Source of the DNA: Tahibacter aquaticus
GTDB lineage: Bacteria > Pseudomonadota > Gammaproteobacteria > Xanthomonadales > Rhodanobacteraceae
NCBI RefSeq assembly: GCF_004363655.1
Contig: NZ_SNZH01000004.1
Span: forward strand, 255,985 to 319,984
Length of the DNA: 64,000 nt
Reading direction: 5' to 3'
In this document: positions 1 through 8,533 of the stretch, piece after piece
How the letters are laid out: each line of letters opens with the position of its first letter
Numbering within the stretch: position 1 is the stretch's first letter
Made by a program: the position numbers and the translations under genes
The notes under the pieces: model-generated
Seen by the model: the letters and a program-made list of their open reading frames with translations, nothing else
Told to the model about the DNA's origin: nothing
The model's database searches: none

Positions 1-113
1 ACCGCAAGGTCAAGCAGTGCATGACCTTCGCCGAGCGCACCCGCGCGCACAAGGAATCGCAGAACACCATGCGCGACAACCTGCACAAGAACGCGCCTGA
101 CCACACGAAGTGA
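1..113 (+). CDS. C-terminal end of an unidentified protein (partial)
   Basis: This is the 3' end of a gene that begins upstream of the window. The frame enters at base 3 and stops with TGA at 111-113. About 36 hydrophilic residues are visible, rich in Lys, Arg, His and Asn, with one Cys and the end NAPDHTK. A strong intrinsic terminator follows 25 bases later, which supports this being a real gene end. No family can be assigned from the fragment. Confidence 0.55.
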   Translation, partial: RKVKQCMTFAERTRAHKESQNTMRDNLHKNAPDHTK

Positions 114-138
114 ACCGGCGCGGGCCAACCGCAGCAGC

Positions 139-168
139 GAGGCGGCGTTGAACGCCGCCTCTGTTTTT
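139..168 (+). terminator. Rho-independent terminator of the upstream partial gene
   Basis: A perfect 9-bp GC-rich stem (139-147 pairing with 153-161) with the loop TTGAA is followed by TGTTTTT. The T tract lies only on the plus strand, so it ends the transcript of the partial gene at 1-113. The minus-strand deiminase gene stops at its edge. Confidence 0.85.
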
Positions 169-1343
169 CAGCCGTCGAGATCGTCGCGGAACAGCAGGTC
201 AGGCACGTGCATGACGATGCAGTGGATAGCACCGGAAAGCCCGATGATGCCGCTGCAATCCACGCCGACCACGCTGCGCTCGGGCAGTGCCGCGGCGAAC
301 GTGGCCAGCGCCGCCGCATTCTGCGTGGCATAGCCGCTGAACTGGCAGACCAGGGCCACCTTGTTCAGAAGTACCGCATTGGCATAGGTGTAGTGCGTAC
401 CGCCGCTGAGCCAGGCCGGCGTGCGGTAGACGGTATAGCCGCGTCCCGTCATCAGCGCGGCGGTGTCTTCGGTCACCGTATACGGCACGCCATCGGTGCT
501 GGCGTGGCTGCTGATCAGCACCTTGTCGTCGGCCAGCGGCAGCATCCACATGTCGATGTGCTGGGTGGAATCGTAGCTGGCCGGGAACGGCGTGGTCAGG
601 GTCAGGTTCAGTCCCTGGTAGTCGCGGTAATAGTCCTTGATCTGCTGCTCGCTCACGCCGGCGTTCTCGTTCACGATCAGGCGCGTCATGAATGCGTCGC
701 GATTGCGGAACAAGTGGAAATTGCCGCCGCCGTGGACGAGCGGGATATCGTATTTCGCCTCGCCGGAATAGCCGGCCCAGACCCCGGGAAACGCATCGTC
801 GATCGGGCGCGGCCGGTTGTAGCTGTGGTCGACCGCGGCGCGGTGACCGGCGGCGTCGATGAAGCGCGGGCCGTAGTCGCGCATCCACACGCTGCAGCCG
901 CTGCTGCAGGCCTGGCTGATGAACCTGATGCGGCTCATGACTGCACCGGCGCCGTTCAGGGTGGCGCTGGCGCTGGATTGCTGGGTGGCTCCGGTCACCA
1001 CCACGTAGACGAAGGCATCCGGGTCGCCCGTGGTGATGGCCACGGCCATCTGGGTCAGCAGGGCATTCTGCGTGCCCCAGCGCACCAGGATGCCGCTGTT
1101 GTCCTCGTACTCGGCCTGCGCCCGCACCGGCCCGGCCGGCGGCGCCTGCGGCGCGCGGGACAGATCCGGCGGCTGCCAGCGCGCGCGTTCCTCGGCGCTG
1201 AGGTTGCGCGGCAGCGGATACGGTTCGTCGTCCTGGATCAGCGCCAGCACTTCCGGCGCCACCGTTTTCGGCACCTGCGCCTGCGCCGCGGCGGCGGCCC
1301 AGGCAAGCACCAGCATCAGCCCAACACCCATCGACTTGCGCAT
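168..1343 (-). CDS. Secreted agmatine deiminase / peptidylarginine deiminase family protein
   Basis: The protein has 391 residues and belongs to the PAD_porph / agmatine deiminase guanidino-group-modifying family, which hydrolyses the guanidinium group of agmatine or arginine. The catalytic set is visible: WMRDYGP (Asp156), the HGGGN loop (204-208), His262 and Asp264 in TQHIDMW, and the nucleophile Cys375 in GAIHC. The start was chosen at 1343 because MRKSMGVGLMLVLAWAAAAA is a clear signal peptide ending near AQA; the reading frame continues 44 residues further upstream without sense. Typical agmatine deiminases (AguA) are cytoplasmic, so an exported enzyme is unusual and recalls secreted bacterial PADs. 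No putrescine-pathway partner (aguB or a decarboxylase) is adjacent. Substrate is uncertain; family assignment is firm. Confidence 0.85.
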   Translation of the reverse strand: MRKSMGVGLMLVLAWAAAAAQAQVPKTVAPEVLALIQDDEPYPLPRNLSAEERARWQPPDLSRAPQAPPAGPVRAQAEYEDNSGILVRWGTQNALLTQMAVAITTGDPDAFVYVVVTGATQQSSASATLNGAGAVMSRIRFISQACSSGCSVWMRDYGPRFIDAAGHRAAVDHSYNRPRPIDDAFPGVWAGYSGEAKYDIPLVHGGGNFHLFRNRDAFMTRLIVNENAGVSEQQIKDYYRDYQGLNLTLTTPFPASYDSTQHIDMWMLPLADDKVLISSHASTDGVPYTVTEDTAALMTGRGYTVYRTPAWLSGGTHYTYANAVLLNKVALVCQFSGYATQNAAALATFAAALPERSVVGVDCSGIIGLSGAIHCIVMHVPDLLFRDDLDG

Positions 1344-1507
1344 GCCATCCCCAGGCAGTGTCCGTACGGACGCGTAGAGCGCGAGCCTAGCAGAGGCGGC
1401 GGCGCGATGGCCCCGCCCTGCACAGGCCGGCCGCAACGTACAGTGCATTGGGCTGCGCCGCCGATTGCCCCACAATGGCGCTCTTTTCCGCCTGCCCCGA
1501 GACCGCC

Positions 1508-2701
1508 ATGGACTACGCCGCCCGAGACCGACTGACCGAAGAACTGCACGCCATCCGCGAGCAAGGCCTGTACAAGACCGAGCGAGTCATCACCACGCCG
1601 CAATCTGCCGCCATCGCCACCGCCGACGGCCGCCAGGTGCTGAATTTCTGCGCCAACAACTACCTGGGCCTGGCGGACAATGCCGAAATCATCGCCGCGG
1701 CCAAGGACGCGCTGGACAGCCACGGTTTCGGCCTGGCCTCGGTGCGCTTCATCTGCGGCACGCAGGATCTGCACAAGCAGCTGGAAGCCGCCATCTCGCG
1801 CTTCTTCGGCACCGAGGACACCATCCTCTATACCAGCTGCTTCGACGCCAACGGCGGCCTGTTCGAAACCATCCTGTCCGAGCAGGACGCCGTGATCTCC
1901 GATGCGCTCAACCACGCCTCGATCATCGACGGCATCCGCCTGTGCAAGGCCGAACGCCGGCGCTATGCCAACGGGGACATGGCCGAGCTGGAAAAACACC
2001 TGAGCGAAACCCAGTCGCGGCGCACCCGCCTGATCGCCACCGACGGCGTGTTCTCCATGGACGGCTTTATCGCCAAGCTGGACGAAATCGCCGCGCTGAA
2101 GGAAAAGTACGGCGCCCTGCTGATGGTCGACGATTCCCACGCCACCGGCTTCGTCGGCGCCACCGGCCGCGGCTCGGCCGAACTGCACGGTGTTATGGAC
2201 AAAGTGGACGTGTATACATCGACCCTGGGCAAGGCGCTGGGCGGCGGTTCCGGCGGCTTCACCACCGGACGCCGGGAAATCATCGACCTGCTGCGCCAGC
2301 GTTCACGCCCGTACCTGTTCTCCAACACCTTGCCGCCGCCGCTGGTGGCGGCCTCGCTCAAGGTGTTCGAGATACTGGCGCGCTCGACCGAACTGCGCGA
2401 CCGGGTCGAGGCGAACGCCAACCGCTTCCGCGCCGGCATGAGCGCGGCCGGCTTCGACCTCAGGCCCGGCCAGCACGCGATCGTGCCGGTGATGCTGTAC
2501 GACGCCAAGCTCGCGCAGCAGTTCGCCGCGGAACTGCTGGAAGAAGGCATCTACGTGATCGGCTTCTTCTATCCGGTGGTGCCGCAGGGCCAGGCGCGCA
2601 TCCGCACACAGATGAGTGCGGCGCATACGCCAGAGCAGATCGACCAGGCCGTGGCGGCATTTACCAAGGTCGGGCGCAAGCTCGGCGTGCTGAAGGACTG
2701 A
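1508..2701 (+). CDS. kbl: 2-amino-3-ketobutyrate CoA ligase (glycine C-acetyltransferase)
   Basis: This PLP enzyme of the alpha-oxoamine synthase family performs the second step of threonine breakdown: it cleaves 2-amino-3-oxobutyrate with CoA to glycine and acetyl-CoA. The protein has 397 residues, the size of E. coli Kbl. Visible features are [10 protein letters not shown] near residue 46, the VDDSHATGF segment near 207 and the PLP lysine Lys242 in STLGKALGG. The ATG at 1508 gives the family length; the frame reads 20 codons further upstream but those are GC-rich noise. The usual partner tdh (threonine dehydrogenase) is not next to it, so this is a single-gene unit, convergent with the pseudouridine synthase gene downstream. 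Confidence 0.95.
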   Translation: MDYAARDRLTEELHAIREQGLYKTERVITTPQSAAIATADGRQVLNFCANNYLGLADNAEIIAAAKDALDSHGFGLASVRFICGTQDLHKQLEAAISRFFGTEDTILYTSCFDANGGLFETILSEQDAVISDALNHASIIDGIRLCKAERRRYANGDMAELEKHLSETQSRRTRLIATDGVFSMDGFIAKLDEIAALKEKYGALLMVDDSHATGFVGATGRGSAELHGVMDKVDVYTSTLGKALGGGSGGFTTGRREIIDLLRQRSRPYLFSNTLPPPLVAASLKVFEILARSTELRDRVEANANRFRAGMSAAGFDLRPGQHAIVPVMLYDAKLAQQFAAELLEEGIYVIGFFYPVVPQGQARIRTQMSAAHTPEQIDQAVAAFTKVGRKLGVLKD

Positions 2702-2760
2702 AGCAACGGCACAGCGGCCGCGGTGCGCAGATGCGCCGCTGCCGCAGGGCGCGCGTCCAC

Positions 2761-3573
2761 TCAGGCCGGCGTTGAATTCAACGCGGAAATTTCAGCCGCC
2801 GCCAGTTGCCGCCACTTGCCCTTGGCCAGCTCGCCCAGGGCAAGCTGGCCTATCGCCACGCGCACCAGGCGCAGCACGCCGATGCCGTGGGCGGCGAGCA
2901 GGCGCCGGATATGCCGGTTACGGCCTTCGTCCAGCACGATTTCCAGCCAGGCATTCTTCTCGCCACTGCGCAGCAGCGCGACCGACCTGGCCGTCAATGG
3001 CTCGCCTTCGTCGCTGATGCCGTCGCGCAGGCGCTGCAGCAGCGCGGCATGAGGTACGCAGTCGATCTGCACGTGGTAGGTCTTGTCCACGTGGCTTTCC
3101 GGCGCGATCAGCCGGGCCGCGGCAGTGCTGTCGTTGCAGAACAGCAGCAAGCCTTCGCTGGCCTTGTCCAGCCGTCCTATCGGTGCCAGCCAGGGCAGGC
3201 CGGCATCGGCGAGCAGGGCATATACCGTGTCGCGGCCGCGCTCGTCCTGGGCCGTGGTGACGTAGCCCCGCGGCTTGTTCAGCATGATCCAGACAGGTGC
3301 CGCCGCGGCGATATCGGCGCCGTCGACGGCGATGCGGTCGGCCTGTAGCCGGGCCGGTGTTTCCGGATCGCGCACGATGCGGCCGTTGAGACTGACGCGG
3401 CCGGCGCGCACCAGCACTTCGGCCTGGGTGCGCGAGCAATAGCCGCGCTTGGAAATGATGCGGGCCAGGCCATGGCGGACACCGGCCGCGGGCGACAGCG
3501 TGGCGGATGGCGCAGCGCGCGACGGGGAACGCGGCGGCAAGGCGCGCGGCGGGCGGGAATCGGAACGGGACAT
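2761..3573 (-). CDS. RsuA/RluB/RluE-type rRNA pseudouridine synthase
   Basis: The protein has 270 residues. An S4 RNA-binding domain (about residues 33-80, with GYCSRTQAE) precedes the catalytic domain, whose GRLDKASEGLLL motif carries the nucleophile Asp136. The enzyme isomerises a uridine in rRNA to pseudouridine. The N-terminal 30 residues are Arg/Pro/Ser-rich and probably disordered. The start at 3573 was preferred over a longer frame beginning inside the divergent osmC gene. The S4 plus RsuA layout excludes the RluA and TruA families, but sequence alone does not separate RluB, RluE, RluF and RsuA. It is convergent with kbl and divergent from the OsmC gene. Confidence 0.85.
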   Translation of the reverse strand: MSRSDSRPPRALPPRSPSRAAPSATLSPAAGVRHGLARIISKRGYCSRTQAEVLVRAGRVSLNGRIVRDPETPARLQADRIAVDGADIAAAAPVWIMLNKPRGYVTTAQDERGRDTVYALLADAGLPWLAPIGRLDKASEGLLLFCNDSTAAARLIAPESHVDKTYHVQIDCVPHAALLQRLRDGISDEGEPLTARSVALLRSGEKNAWLEIVLDEGRNRHIRRLLAAHGIGVLRLVRVAIGQLALGELAKGKWRQLAAAEISALNSTPA

Positions 3574-3670
3574 GCGCACACGCTGCCGCAAGCGGCCTCT
3601 TTCGTCAAAGCCCGGGCCCGGGCCATCATGCGGCGACTGCGCCGATTCCCGGCCATGCAGCGAGGCCTTC

Positions 3671-4120
3671 ATGTCCGAACACCGCACTTCCGTCCTCTGG
3701 CAGCGCAACGACGCTGCGTTCGAACGCGGCAACTACCTGCGCGAACACCGCCTTCGCTTCGAGCGCGGCCAGCAGCTGACCAACTCGGCCGCGCCGGGCT
3801 ACGGCGGCCTGGACGACGCGACCGACCCCGAGGAACTGCTGCTTGCCGCGCTGTCGTCCTGCCATATGCTGACCTTCCTCGCCCTGGCCGCGAACCGCGG
3901 CTACGTGCTGGAAAGCTACGCCGACGACGCGGTGGCGATACTCGACAAGAACGCCGAGGGCAAACCCGCGGTGACGCGGGCCATCCTCAATCCGCGCACG
4001 CAGTTTTCCGGCGAGAAGATTCCCACGGCAGCCGACATCGAAGCCCTGCACCTGCGCGCGCATGCGAACTGCTTTATTGCCAATTCGGTGAAGACCGAGG
4101 TGGAGGTGAGGCTGGCTTGA
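3671..4120 (+). CDS. OsmC family protein
   Basis: This 149-residue OsmC/Ohr superfamily protein is a small cytoplasmic thiol peroxidase-like protein. The two redox cysteines of the family are visible: Cys64 in LSSCHMLTFL and Cys134 in HANCFIANSV. Members reduce organic hydroperoxides or act in osmotic and redox stress, and some are of unknown substrate (YhfA type). The start ATG lies 98 bases from the divergent pseudouridine synthase start, so the two share an upstream region. No OhrR-like regulator is adjacent, which makes an Ohr call unsafe. Confidence 0.85.
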   Translation: MSEHRTSVLWQRNDAAFERGNYLREHRLRFERGQQLTNSAAPGYGGLDDATDPEELLLAALSSCHMLTFLALAANRGYVLESYADDAVAILDKNAEGKPAVTRAILNPRTQFSGEKIPTAADIEALHLRAHANCFIANSVKTEVEVRLA

Positions 4121-4151
4121 GCACTGGCGCCGCCGCCGCAACACCGCGGCT

Positions 4152-5159
4152 TCAGCGGCGCACGCGCATCGCGACAAGCGCGCTGCCGCCCGTCGACCAG
4201 ACGTCGCCGATGCGCGGCCCGTGCAGTTCCGCGCGGGTAGGACGATCCATGCGGGCGGGATCGGGTCGAAACCGGGTTTCGAGAAAACCGACCGGTGTGA
4301 CGATGTCGCTGTAAGCCGCCGTGGCGGCATTCGCATCGACCTGTTCGATCGTGATGAACTCCGCCGCATCGAAAACGCTGCTGAAGTCGCGTTGCAATTG
4401 CATGCCAGCGACTATGCCGTCGCCGGCAGAAAGGGTCAGGCGATAGTCGATACGGCGCACATCCTGGAAGCCGCCGTCAATGATCTCGTTGTGCACAATA
4501 TCCACCGACGTCACGTGCAGCAGCAGCGGCTGGCTGCGCAGGTAAGCCTGCGCAGCAGCCGGCAGCGGTGGCAAACCGGATACCGGACGGGTTTCGTCGC
4601 CGCGCCGAAGCGCGGCACCGTTCTGCGCGGCATAGGCCTCGCTGCCGCTGAAATTCACGGCGCGGGCAAAGCGAGCCAGCTGATCGGCACCGACCAGATA
4701 GCGCCGCTCGCCCCAGCGCAGGGGAATCAGGCTACTGGACAGGGTTTGCGGCAGCAGCGGCCAGGCCGGTGCGACGTAGTCGTCGTGCAGTTCGATGCGT
4801 CCGTCACGCCACTGGGCCGAGCCCAGGCGCAGCAGATCGCCCTCGCCCAGCCCTTCGCTGTTTTGACGTGCGATGAAACCGCTGCCCGGCACCAGCAGCA
4901 GTGTGCGCGAGGAGTTCTCACCGTCCCAATAGGTGTAGACGCCGCTCCATTCGTCGTGACCGGCACGCAGCAACGCCTGCTCGAGGCGCGGGCGCAACTG
5001 GTATTCCGCCGCCGCCGCATCGAATGGCGGCCGAACCTGGGCCAGCACAGTCTCGCCCGCTCGCCGTGAATGGACCACGCTGGCGAAAACAACCGCAATC
5101 GAAACGACAAGGAGCAAGACACTCCAGACCAGCACTGCCCTTCGCGACAGCGGCAGCAC
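4152..5159 (-). CDS. Uncharacterised membrane-anchored protein
   Basis: I do not recognise this protein. With the GTG start at 5159 it has 335 residues: a short basic N-terminus, one transmembrane segment (about 10-32, VWSVLLLVVSIAVVFASV) and a long soluble part, probably periplasmic. GTG 5159 was chosen because a GAGGGG motif lies 10 bases upstream and the preceding gene stops at 5180, only 20 bases away. The longer frame to 5273 would overlap that gene by about 90 bases. The pair of genes (5180-6460 and this one) is probably one operon read leftwards. No catalytic motif or known domain was seen. Confidence 0.6.
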   Translation of the reverse strand: MLPLSRRAVLVWSVLLLVVSIAVVFASVVHSRRAGETVLAQVRPPFDAAAAEYQLRPRLEQALLRAGHDEWSGVYTYWDGENSSRTLLLVPGSGFIARQNSEGLGEGDLLRLGSAQWRDGRIELHDDYVAPAWPLLPQTLSSSLIPLRWGERRYLVGADQLARFARAVNFSGSEAYAAQNGAALRRGDETRPVSGLPPLPAAAQAYLRSQPLLLHVTSVDIVHNEIIDGGFQDVRRIDYRLTLSAGDGIVAGMQLQRDFSSVFDAAEFITIEQVDANAATAAYSDIVTPVGFLETRFRPDPARMDRPTRAELHGPRIGDVWSTGGSALVAMRVRR

Positions 5160-5179
5160 GGCGGTGCAGCCCCTCAGCC

Positions 5180-6460
5180 TCAGGATCTGCCGAACGGCCG
5201 CTTCAGGCGCGACAGCAGCCCACCGCTTGCTTCCGGCTTGGCGGGCGCACGCAGCGAGGCACGCGTTTCCCATTCCACCAGGCCGATCGCGTAATACGCG
5301 TTGACCACGTCGAACACATCGGCCATGGGTACGTTGGCCGCGGCGGAAATTTCGTTCAGGCGCGCCGGCTGCAGCATGGCGCGGGCGATGCGCTGGTGCT
5401 GGCGCACGTCGCGGTCCAGTTCGAGCCAGCGCTTGAGCTTGTAGCTGCCACCCGGATCGAGCTGCGCCGCCAGGCGCCCGCCAGACTGTACCAGCGCTTC
5501 CAGCCAGACCAGGTTCTGGTAGGGCTGCGCGGTCTGCGTGTCGCGCACCTGGGCCAGCTCGGCCGTGGTCAGCGCGCGCCAGTCGCTGCGGCTCAGCGGC
5601 GCGCGGGCGTAGATTTCCAATTGTCCCAGACCGCCTTCGGTATAGAACTGCTCATTTTTCGGATCGAGCGTGAGCGCGGGCGCATCGCCGAGACGGATCT
5701 GCGCCGGCCCCGCCAGCAGCTGTCCTTGCAGGTAGGCGCGCAAGGCATGCCGGCTGCCGTCGAGATTGACGTTGCTGCCGCGCTTGACCGGCGGCAAGGT
5801 ATTCGGGCCCGGCGCCGATGGCTGGCGTGCCATGCCTTCGGCGCTGTCGCTCACGCGCGATTCGCTGCGCGAGGTGGCGCCGCCGCGTTCCACGTAGGTG
5901 TCGTCGTCAAGGGTGAGCGGCACGCTGAAACGCGGCTTGTGCGCGCCTTCGTCGCGCTTGAACAGCTCGTCGGCGCCGATCGCGACCGGTTCGTCCGCCG
6001 CCAGGCCCAGGGCCTGTGCATCGACATCGCCTTCTTCGTCGAACAGATGACGCAGGCCATCGGGCGGATCGAGCCTGGACGACGACGCGTGGGCGAATTC
6101 CAGGTACATGTCGTCGCTGATATTGCCCATGGCCGGCGCCAGGGCGAGGCCGCCGCCGGACTGGTTCAGCACATCGATCACATTGGCCAGCTTCAGCGGG
6201 CGGTTCAGGCGCAGCTCGGTGGTCGAAGGCCCGGACTCGTCGGTCAGCACGGCGACGCGCATGCCGGCGGCGAGGGCACGCGTGCGCGCCATCTGCCCGG
6301 CGAAGACGTCGGCATCGACGATGACCAGGTCGGCACCTTCTTCCGAGCCCCAGCGCCAACGCTGCTGCAACTGCTCGGCAGCCTTGCGGATCAGCAGGCG
6401 CAGATGCGCGGTGTCCTCGTCGCTGAGGCCGATGACGACCAGATTCTTGTCGATGCGCAT
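5180..6460 (-). CDS. Uncharacterised protein with receiver-like N-terminus and winged-helix-like C-terminus
   Basis: The protein has 426 residues and is acidic and cytoplasmic. Residues 1 to about 105 have the strand pattern of a response-regulator receiver fold: LVVIGLSDED, ADLVIVDAD (Asp49, Asp51), RVAVLTDES, then RPLKLANVIDVLN in place of the usual Lys-Pro region. Residues 110-250 look linker-like. The last 80 residues contain a helix-rich segment (RIARAMLQPARLNEISAAANVPMADV is its core region) resembling a small winged helix. The start at 6460 has GGGGAG seven bases upstream. It is followed 20 bases later by a membrane protein gene. The function is unknown; the receiver resemblance is my inference from pattern only. 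Confidence 0.65.
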   Translation of the reverse strand: MRIDKNLVVIGLSDEDTAHLRLLIRKAAEQLQQRWRWGSEEGADLVIVDADVFAGQMARTRALAAGMRVAVLTDESGPSTTELRLNRPLKLANVIDVLNQSGGGLALAPAMGNISDDMYLEFAHASSSRLDPPDGLRHLFDEEGDVDAQALGLAADEPVAIGADELFKRDEGAHKPRFSVPLTLDDDTYVERGGATSRSESRVSDSAEGMARQPSAPGPNTLPPVKRGSNVNLDGSRHALRAYLQGQLLAGPAQIRLGDAPALTLDPKNEQFYTEGGLGQLEIYARAPLSRSDWRALTTAELAQVRDTQTAQPYQNLVWLEALVQSGGRLAAQLDPGGSYKLKRWLELDRDVRQHQRIARAMLQPARLNEISAAANVPMADVFDVVNAYYAIGLVEWETRASLRAPAKPEASGGLLSRLKRPFGRS

Positions 6461-6694
6461 CGCCACTCCCCTGCCCCGTCGAATCCCGAAACTGCCGCGC
6501 CATCCGGGCGCTGCAGTGTGGAAGCAATAGTACTCAGTATCCGGCCAGCCGGAATTATGTTTTGGTTCTGCCGCCCGTCGCGCGGATGGGTGCCCGGGCC
6601 CAGGCAAAACGCGGCCTGGGCCTGGCGAGCCGGTCCTGCCGCGGAAATTCGCGCAGATGTTTCCTAGACAGGCGAAAGTCTGCGCGCCGGCCTA

Positions 6695-7177
6695 TCAGGC
6701 TTTTGCCGCCGCCTTGCGCTTGGGCTTGAGCATGGTGCCGCTGCAGGCCGGCATGCCGCAGCGGCAGGCCCAGATCGCCTTGAGCCTGGCCGTGTGCTTT
6801 TCCGCCAGGGTGATGCCGTAGTCGTAGCACAGCTCTTCGCCGGCGCGGATGTCGCGCAGGGTTTCGATCAGCACGCGGTCCTTGCGCGCATCGCCCGCGG
6901 CGTGTTCCTTCAGGAACGACTGGCAGTTCGGCGCGCAGGAGTGGTTGATCCAGCGCGCGATATTGCCCTGCTCGTTGGCGTCCAGCACGTAGCGCTCGTT
7001 GAGGGTGAACAAGAAAGTGTGGCCGGAATCCGCATTGCCCGGATAGCGCTTGTCCGCCTGGGCGTGGGTCAGCAGTTTGCCGCGGTATTCGCACACGGTG
7101 GTGCCGGCGGGAATGTCGCTGACGGCAAAGACGCCGTTGCCATGAATGGGAGAACGGCGGGCGGCGATTCGACGCAT
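6695..7177 (-). CDS. SET-domain protein lysine methyltransferase-like protein
   Basis: This 160-residue stand-alone SET domain is expected to transfer a methyl group from S-adenosylmethionine to a lysine of a protein. Visible are the start of the fold (SPIHGNGVFAVSDIPAG), the NHSCAPNC motif (78-85) that forms the pseudoknot and SAM site, GEELCYDYG (113-121) with the catalytic tyrosine, and a post-SET zinc-type cluster CRCGMPAC (Cys138, Cys140, Cys145). The basic tail KPKRKAAAKA could contact nucleic acid. The start at 7177 begins exactly at the SET fold; a longer frame adds 45 residues without support. It has no operon partner and is divergent from the beta-helix gene at 7448. Confidence 0.85.
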   Translation of the reverse strand: MRRIAARRSPIHGNGVFAVSDIPAGTTVCEYRGKLLTHAQADKRYPGNADSGHTFLFTLNERYVLDANEQGNIARWINHSCAPNCQSFLKEHAAGDARKDRVLIETLRDIRAGEELCYDYGITLAEKHTARLKAIWACRCGMPACSGTMLKPKRKAAAKA

Positions 7178-7447
7178 GGGTATCGGCTTGCGGTCAGGGG
7201 ACGGCGATTGTGCCGTGTCCGGCACGCACTGCGAAGGGCCGGCCGCTGCGCAATGGCGCCGCAACCGCGGGCCGGCCGGGCCGCCCATTTCTGTCCGGCT
7301 CGCCTTTTCCACCGTGAATTTGTGCCGTTCGTCGGCGCCACGGCGACGCAGCGAGCCGCGGCGCAGTGCCGATTTCGATTAGGTCGTTAGCTCTATCGCA
7401 CTGCAGCAGCGTTGCGGCGTGCTCGCAGCCACCTTCGGGGAATTGCC

Positions 7448-8263
7448 ATGATCCGTCGCCTCTTCTGCCTCGCCGCGCTTGCTGCCGCTTCGCCCCCGGT
7501 CCAGGCCGCCACTTTCGTCGTGGCCGACCACGACAGCAAGGCGTTGATCGCCGCCATTCAATCGGCCGAAGCCACGCTGGAACCCGATCGCATCGAGCTG
7601 GCCAGGGCCGGGCTCTACATCATCCGCGACGCCAGCGACAGCACACGCCGGCTCGGCCTGCCGCTGATCCGCAGCGCTATCACCATCGTCGGCAACGGGG
7701 CTGAAATCCGCCGCTATTCCGACCAGGAATTCGCCCTGCTGAGCATCGCCCCCAGCGGCAAGCTCGCCCTGGAAAACCTCGGTCTGGCGGAAGCCTCGCG
7801 CGGCGCCCTGATCAACCGCGGCGTAGTCCACCTGGACCGCGTACGCATCACCGACAGCCTTGCCGACGGCACCAATGCCATCGTCGTGAACTACGGCACC
7901 TTGCGCGGCTGGGACAGCGAAATCAGCCACAACGCCGTACTCGCGGCCAAGCGCGATGCCGGCATCGTGATGAATTTCGGCCGCATGGAACTGGCCCGCT
8001 GCCGGCTGTCGGGCAATACCGTGACCGGCCGGCGCAGTTCGGTACTGACCGCCTCGGCCCTGCTCAACCTCGGCGACATCGGCCTGCGCGACGTGACCAT
8101 CGAAGGCAACAGCGCCCTGGCCGAACCCAATGACACCTCCAGTGCGCATGCCGTGGTCAATCTCGGCAACGGCGTGCTGCGCGGCGAAGGCGTGGTACTG
8201 GCGAACAACTGGCCGGAGGAAGCCAACACGCTGCCGGTGGCCGATCCCGACGCGTTGAATTAG
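7448..8263 (+). CDS. Secreted right-handed beta-helix protein
   Basis: The protein has 271 residues. MIRRLFCLAALAAASPPVQA is a signal peptide, and mature protein begins near ATFVVADHDSKAL, the usual opening of CSLREA/choice-of-anchor beta-helix proteins. The rest is a repeated short-strand pattern with Asn ladders (INRGVVHLDRVRITDS, VVNYGTLRGWDSEISHN, VMNFGRMELARCRLSGN), typical of a parallel beta-helix of the pectate-lyase type. No catalytic Asp/Arg set is evident, so a surface or extracellular structural role is as likely as an enzymatic one. The start ATG has GGGGAA five bases upstream. A longer frame starting at 7412 ignores the signal peptide. Confidence 0.75.
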   Translation: MIRRLFCLAALAAASPPVQAATFVVADHDSKALIAAIQSAEATLEPDRIELARAGLYIIRDASDSTRRLGLPLIRSAITIVGNGAEIRRYSDQEFALLSIAPSGKLALENLGLAEASRGALINRGVVHLDRVRITDSLADGTNAIVVNYGTLRGWDSEISHNAVLAAKRDAGIVMNFGRMELARCRLSGNTVTGRRSSVLTASALLNLGDIGLRDVTIEGNSALAEPNDTSSAHAVVNLGNGVLRGEGVVLANNWPEEANTLPVADPDALN

Positions 8264-8533
8264 GTAATCCTGCACAAATACTCAATGTGCGGCGCGCGTA
8301 TTCGACGGCGGTATCGCCGTCCATACCGGGCTCGCCATGCGGAGCCATGCACCGCAGGCCTGGGGCTGCCGCCGGATAGAACGCAAGTTGCCGTCCATGC
8401 AGCCTTTTCCCGCCGGCCCTGGCGCGGCCTGGCGCCGGGGGCGGCATTCCGTCCCGGTGCCTAGCCCGCCCCTGCCACTGGCACGAGAACGCCCCAGCGG
8501 TCACACTCGCACGACCTTTGCCTGTGCCCCGCC

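Noticed and set aside
2702-2760. Possible terminator between kbl and the pseudouridine synthase gene
   Set aside because: GC-rich partial symmetry is present but there is no stable stem followed by T residues.
4901-6667. 588-codon plus-strand frame
   Set aside because: It is antisense to the 5180-6460 gene and has no ribosome binding site or recognisable domain. The minus-strand frame has a good Shine-Dalgarno and balanced composition.
8304-8321. Hairpin GACGGCG/CGCCGTC as a terminator for the 7448-8263 gene
   Set aside because: The stem is only 7 bp and no T tract follows.
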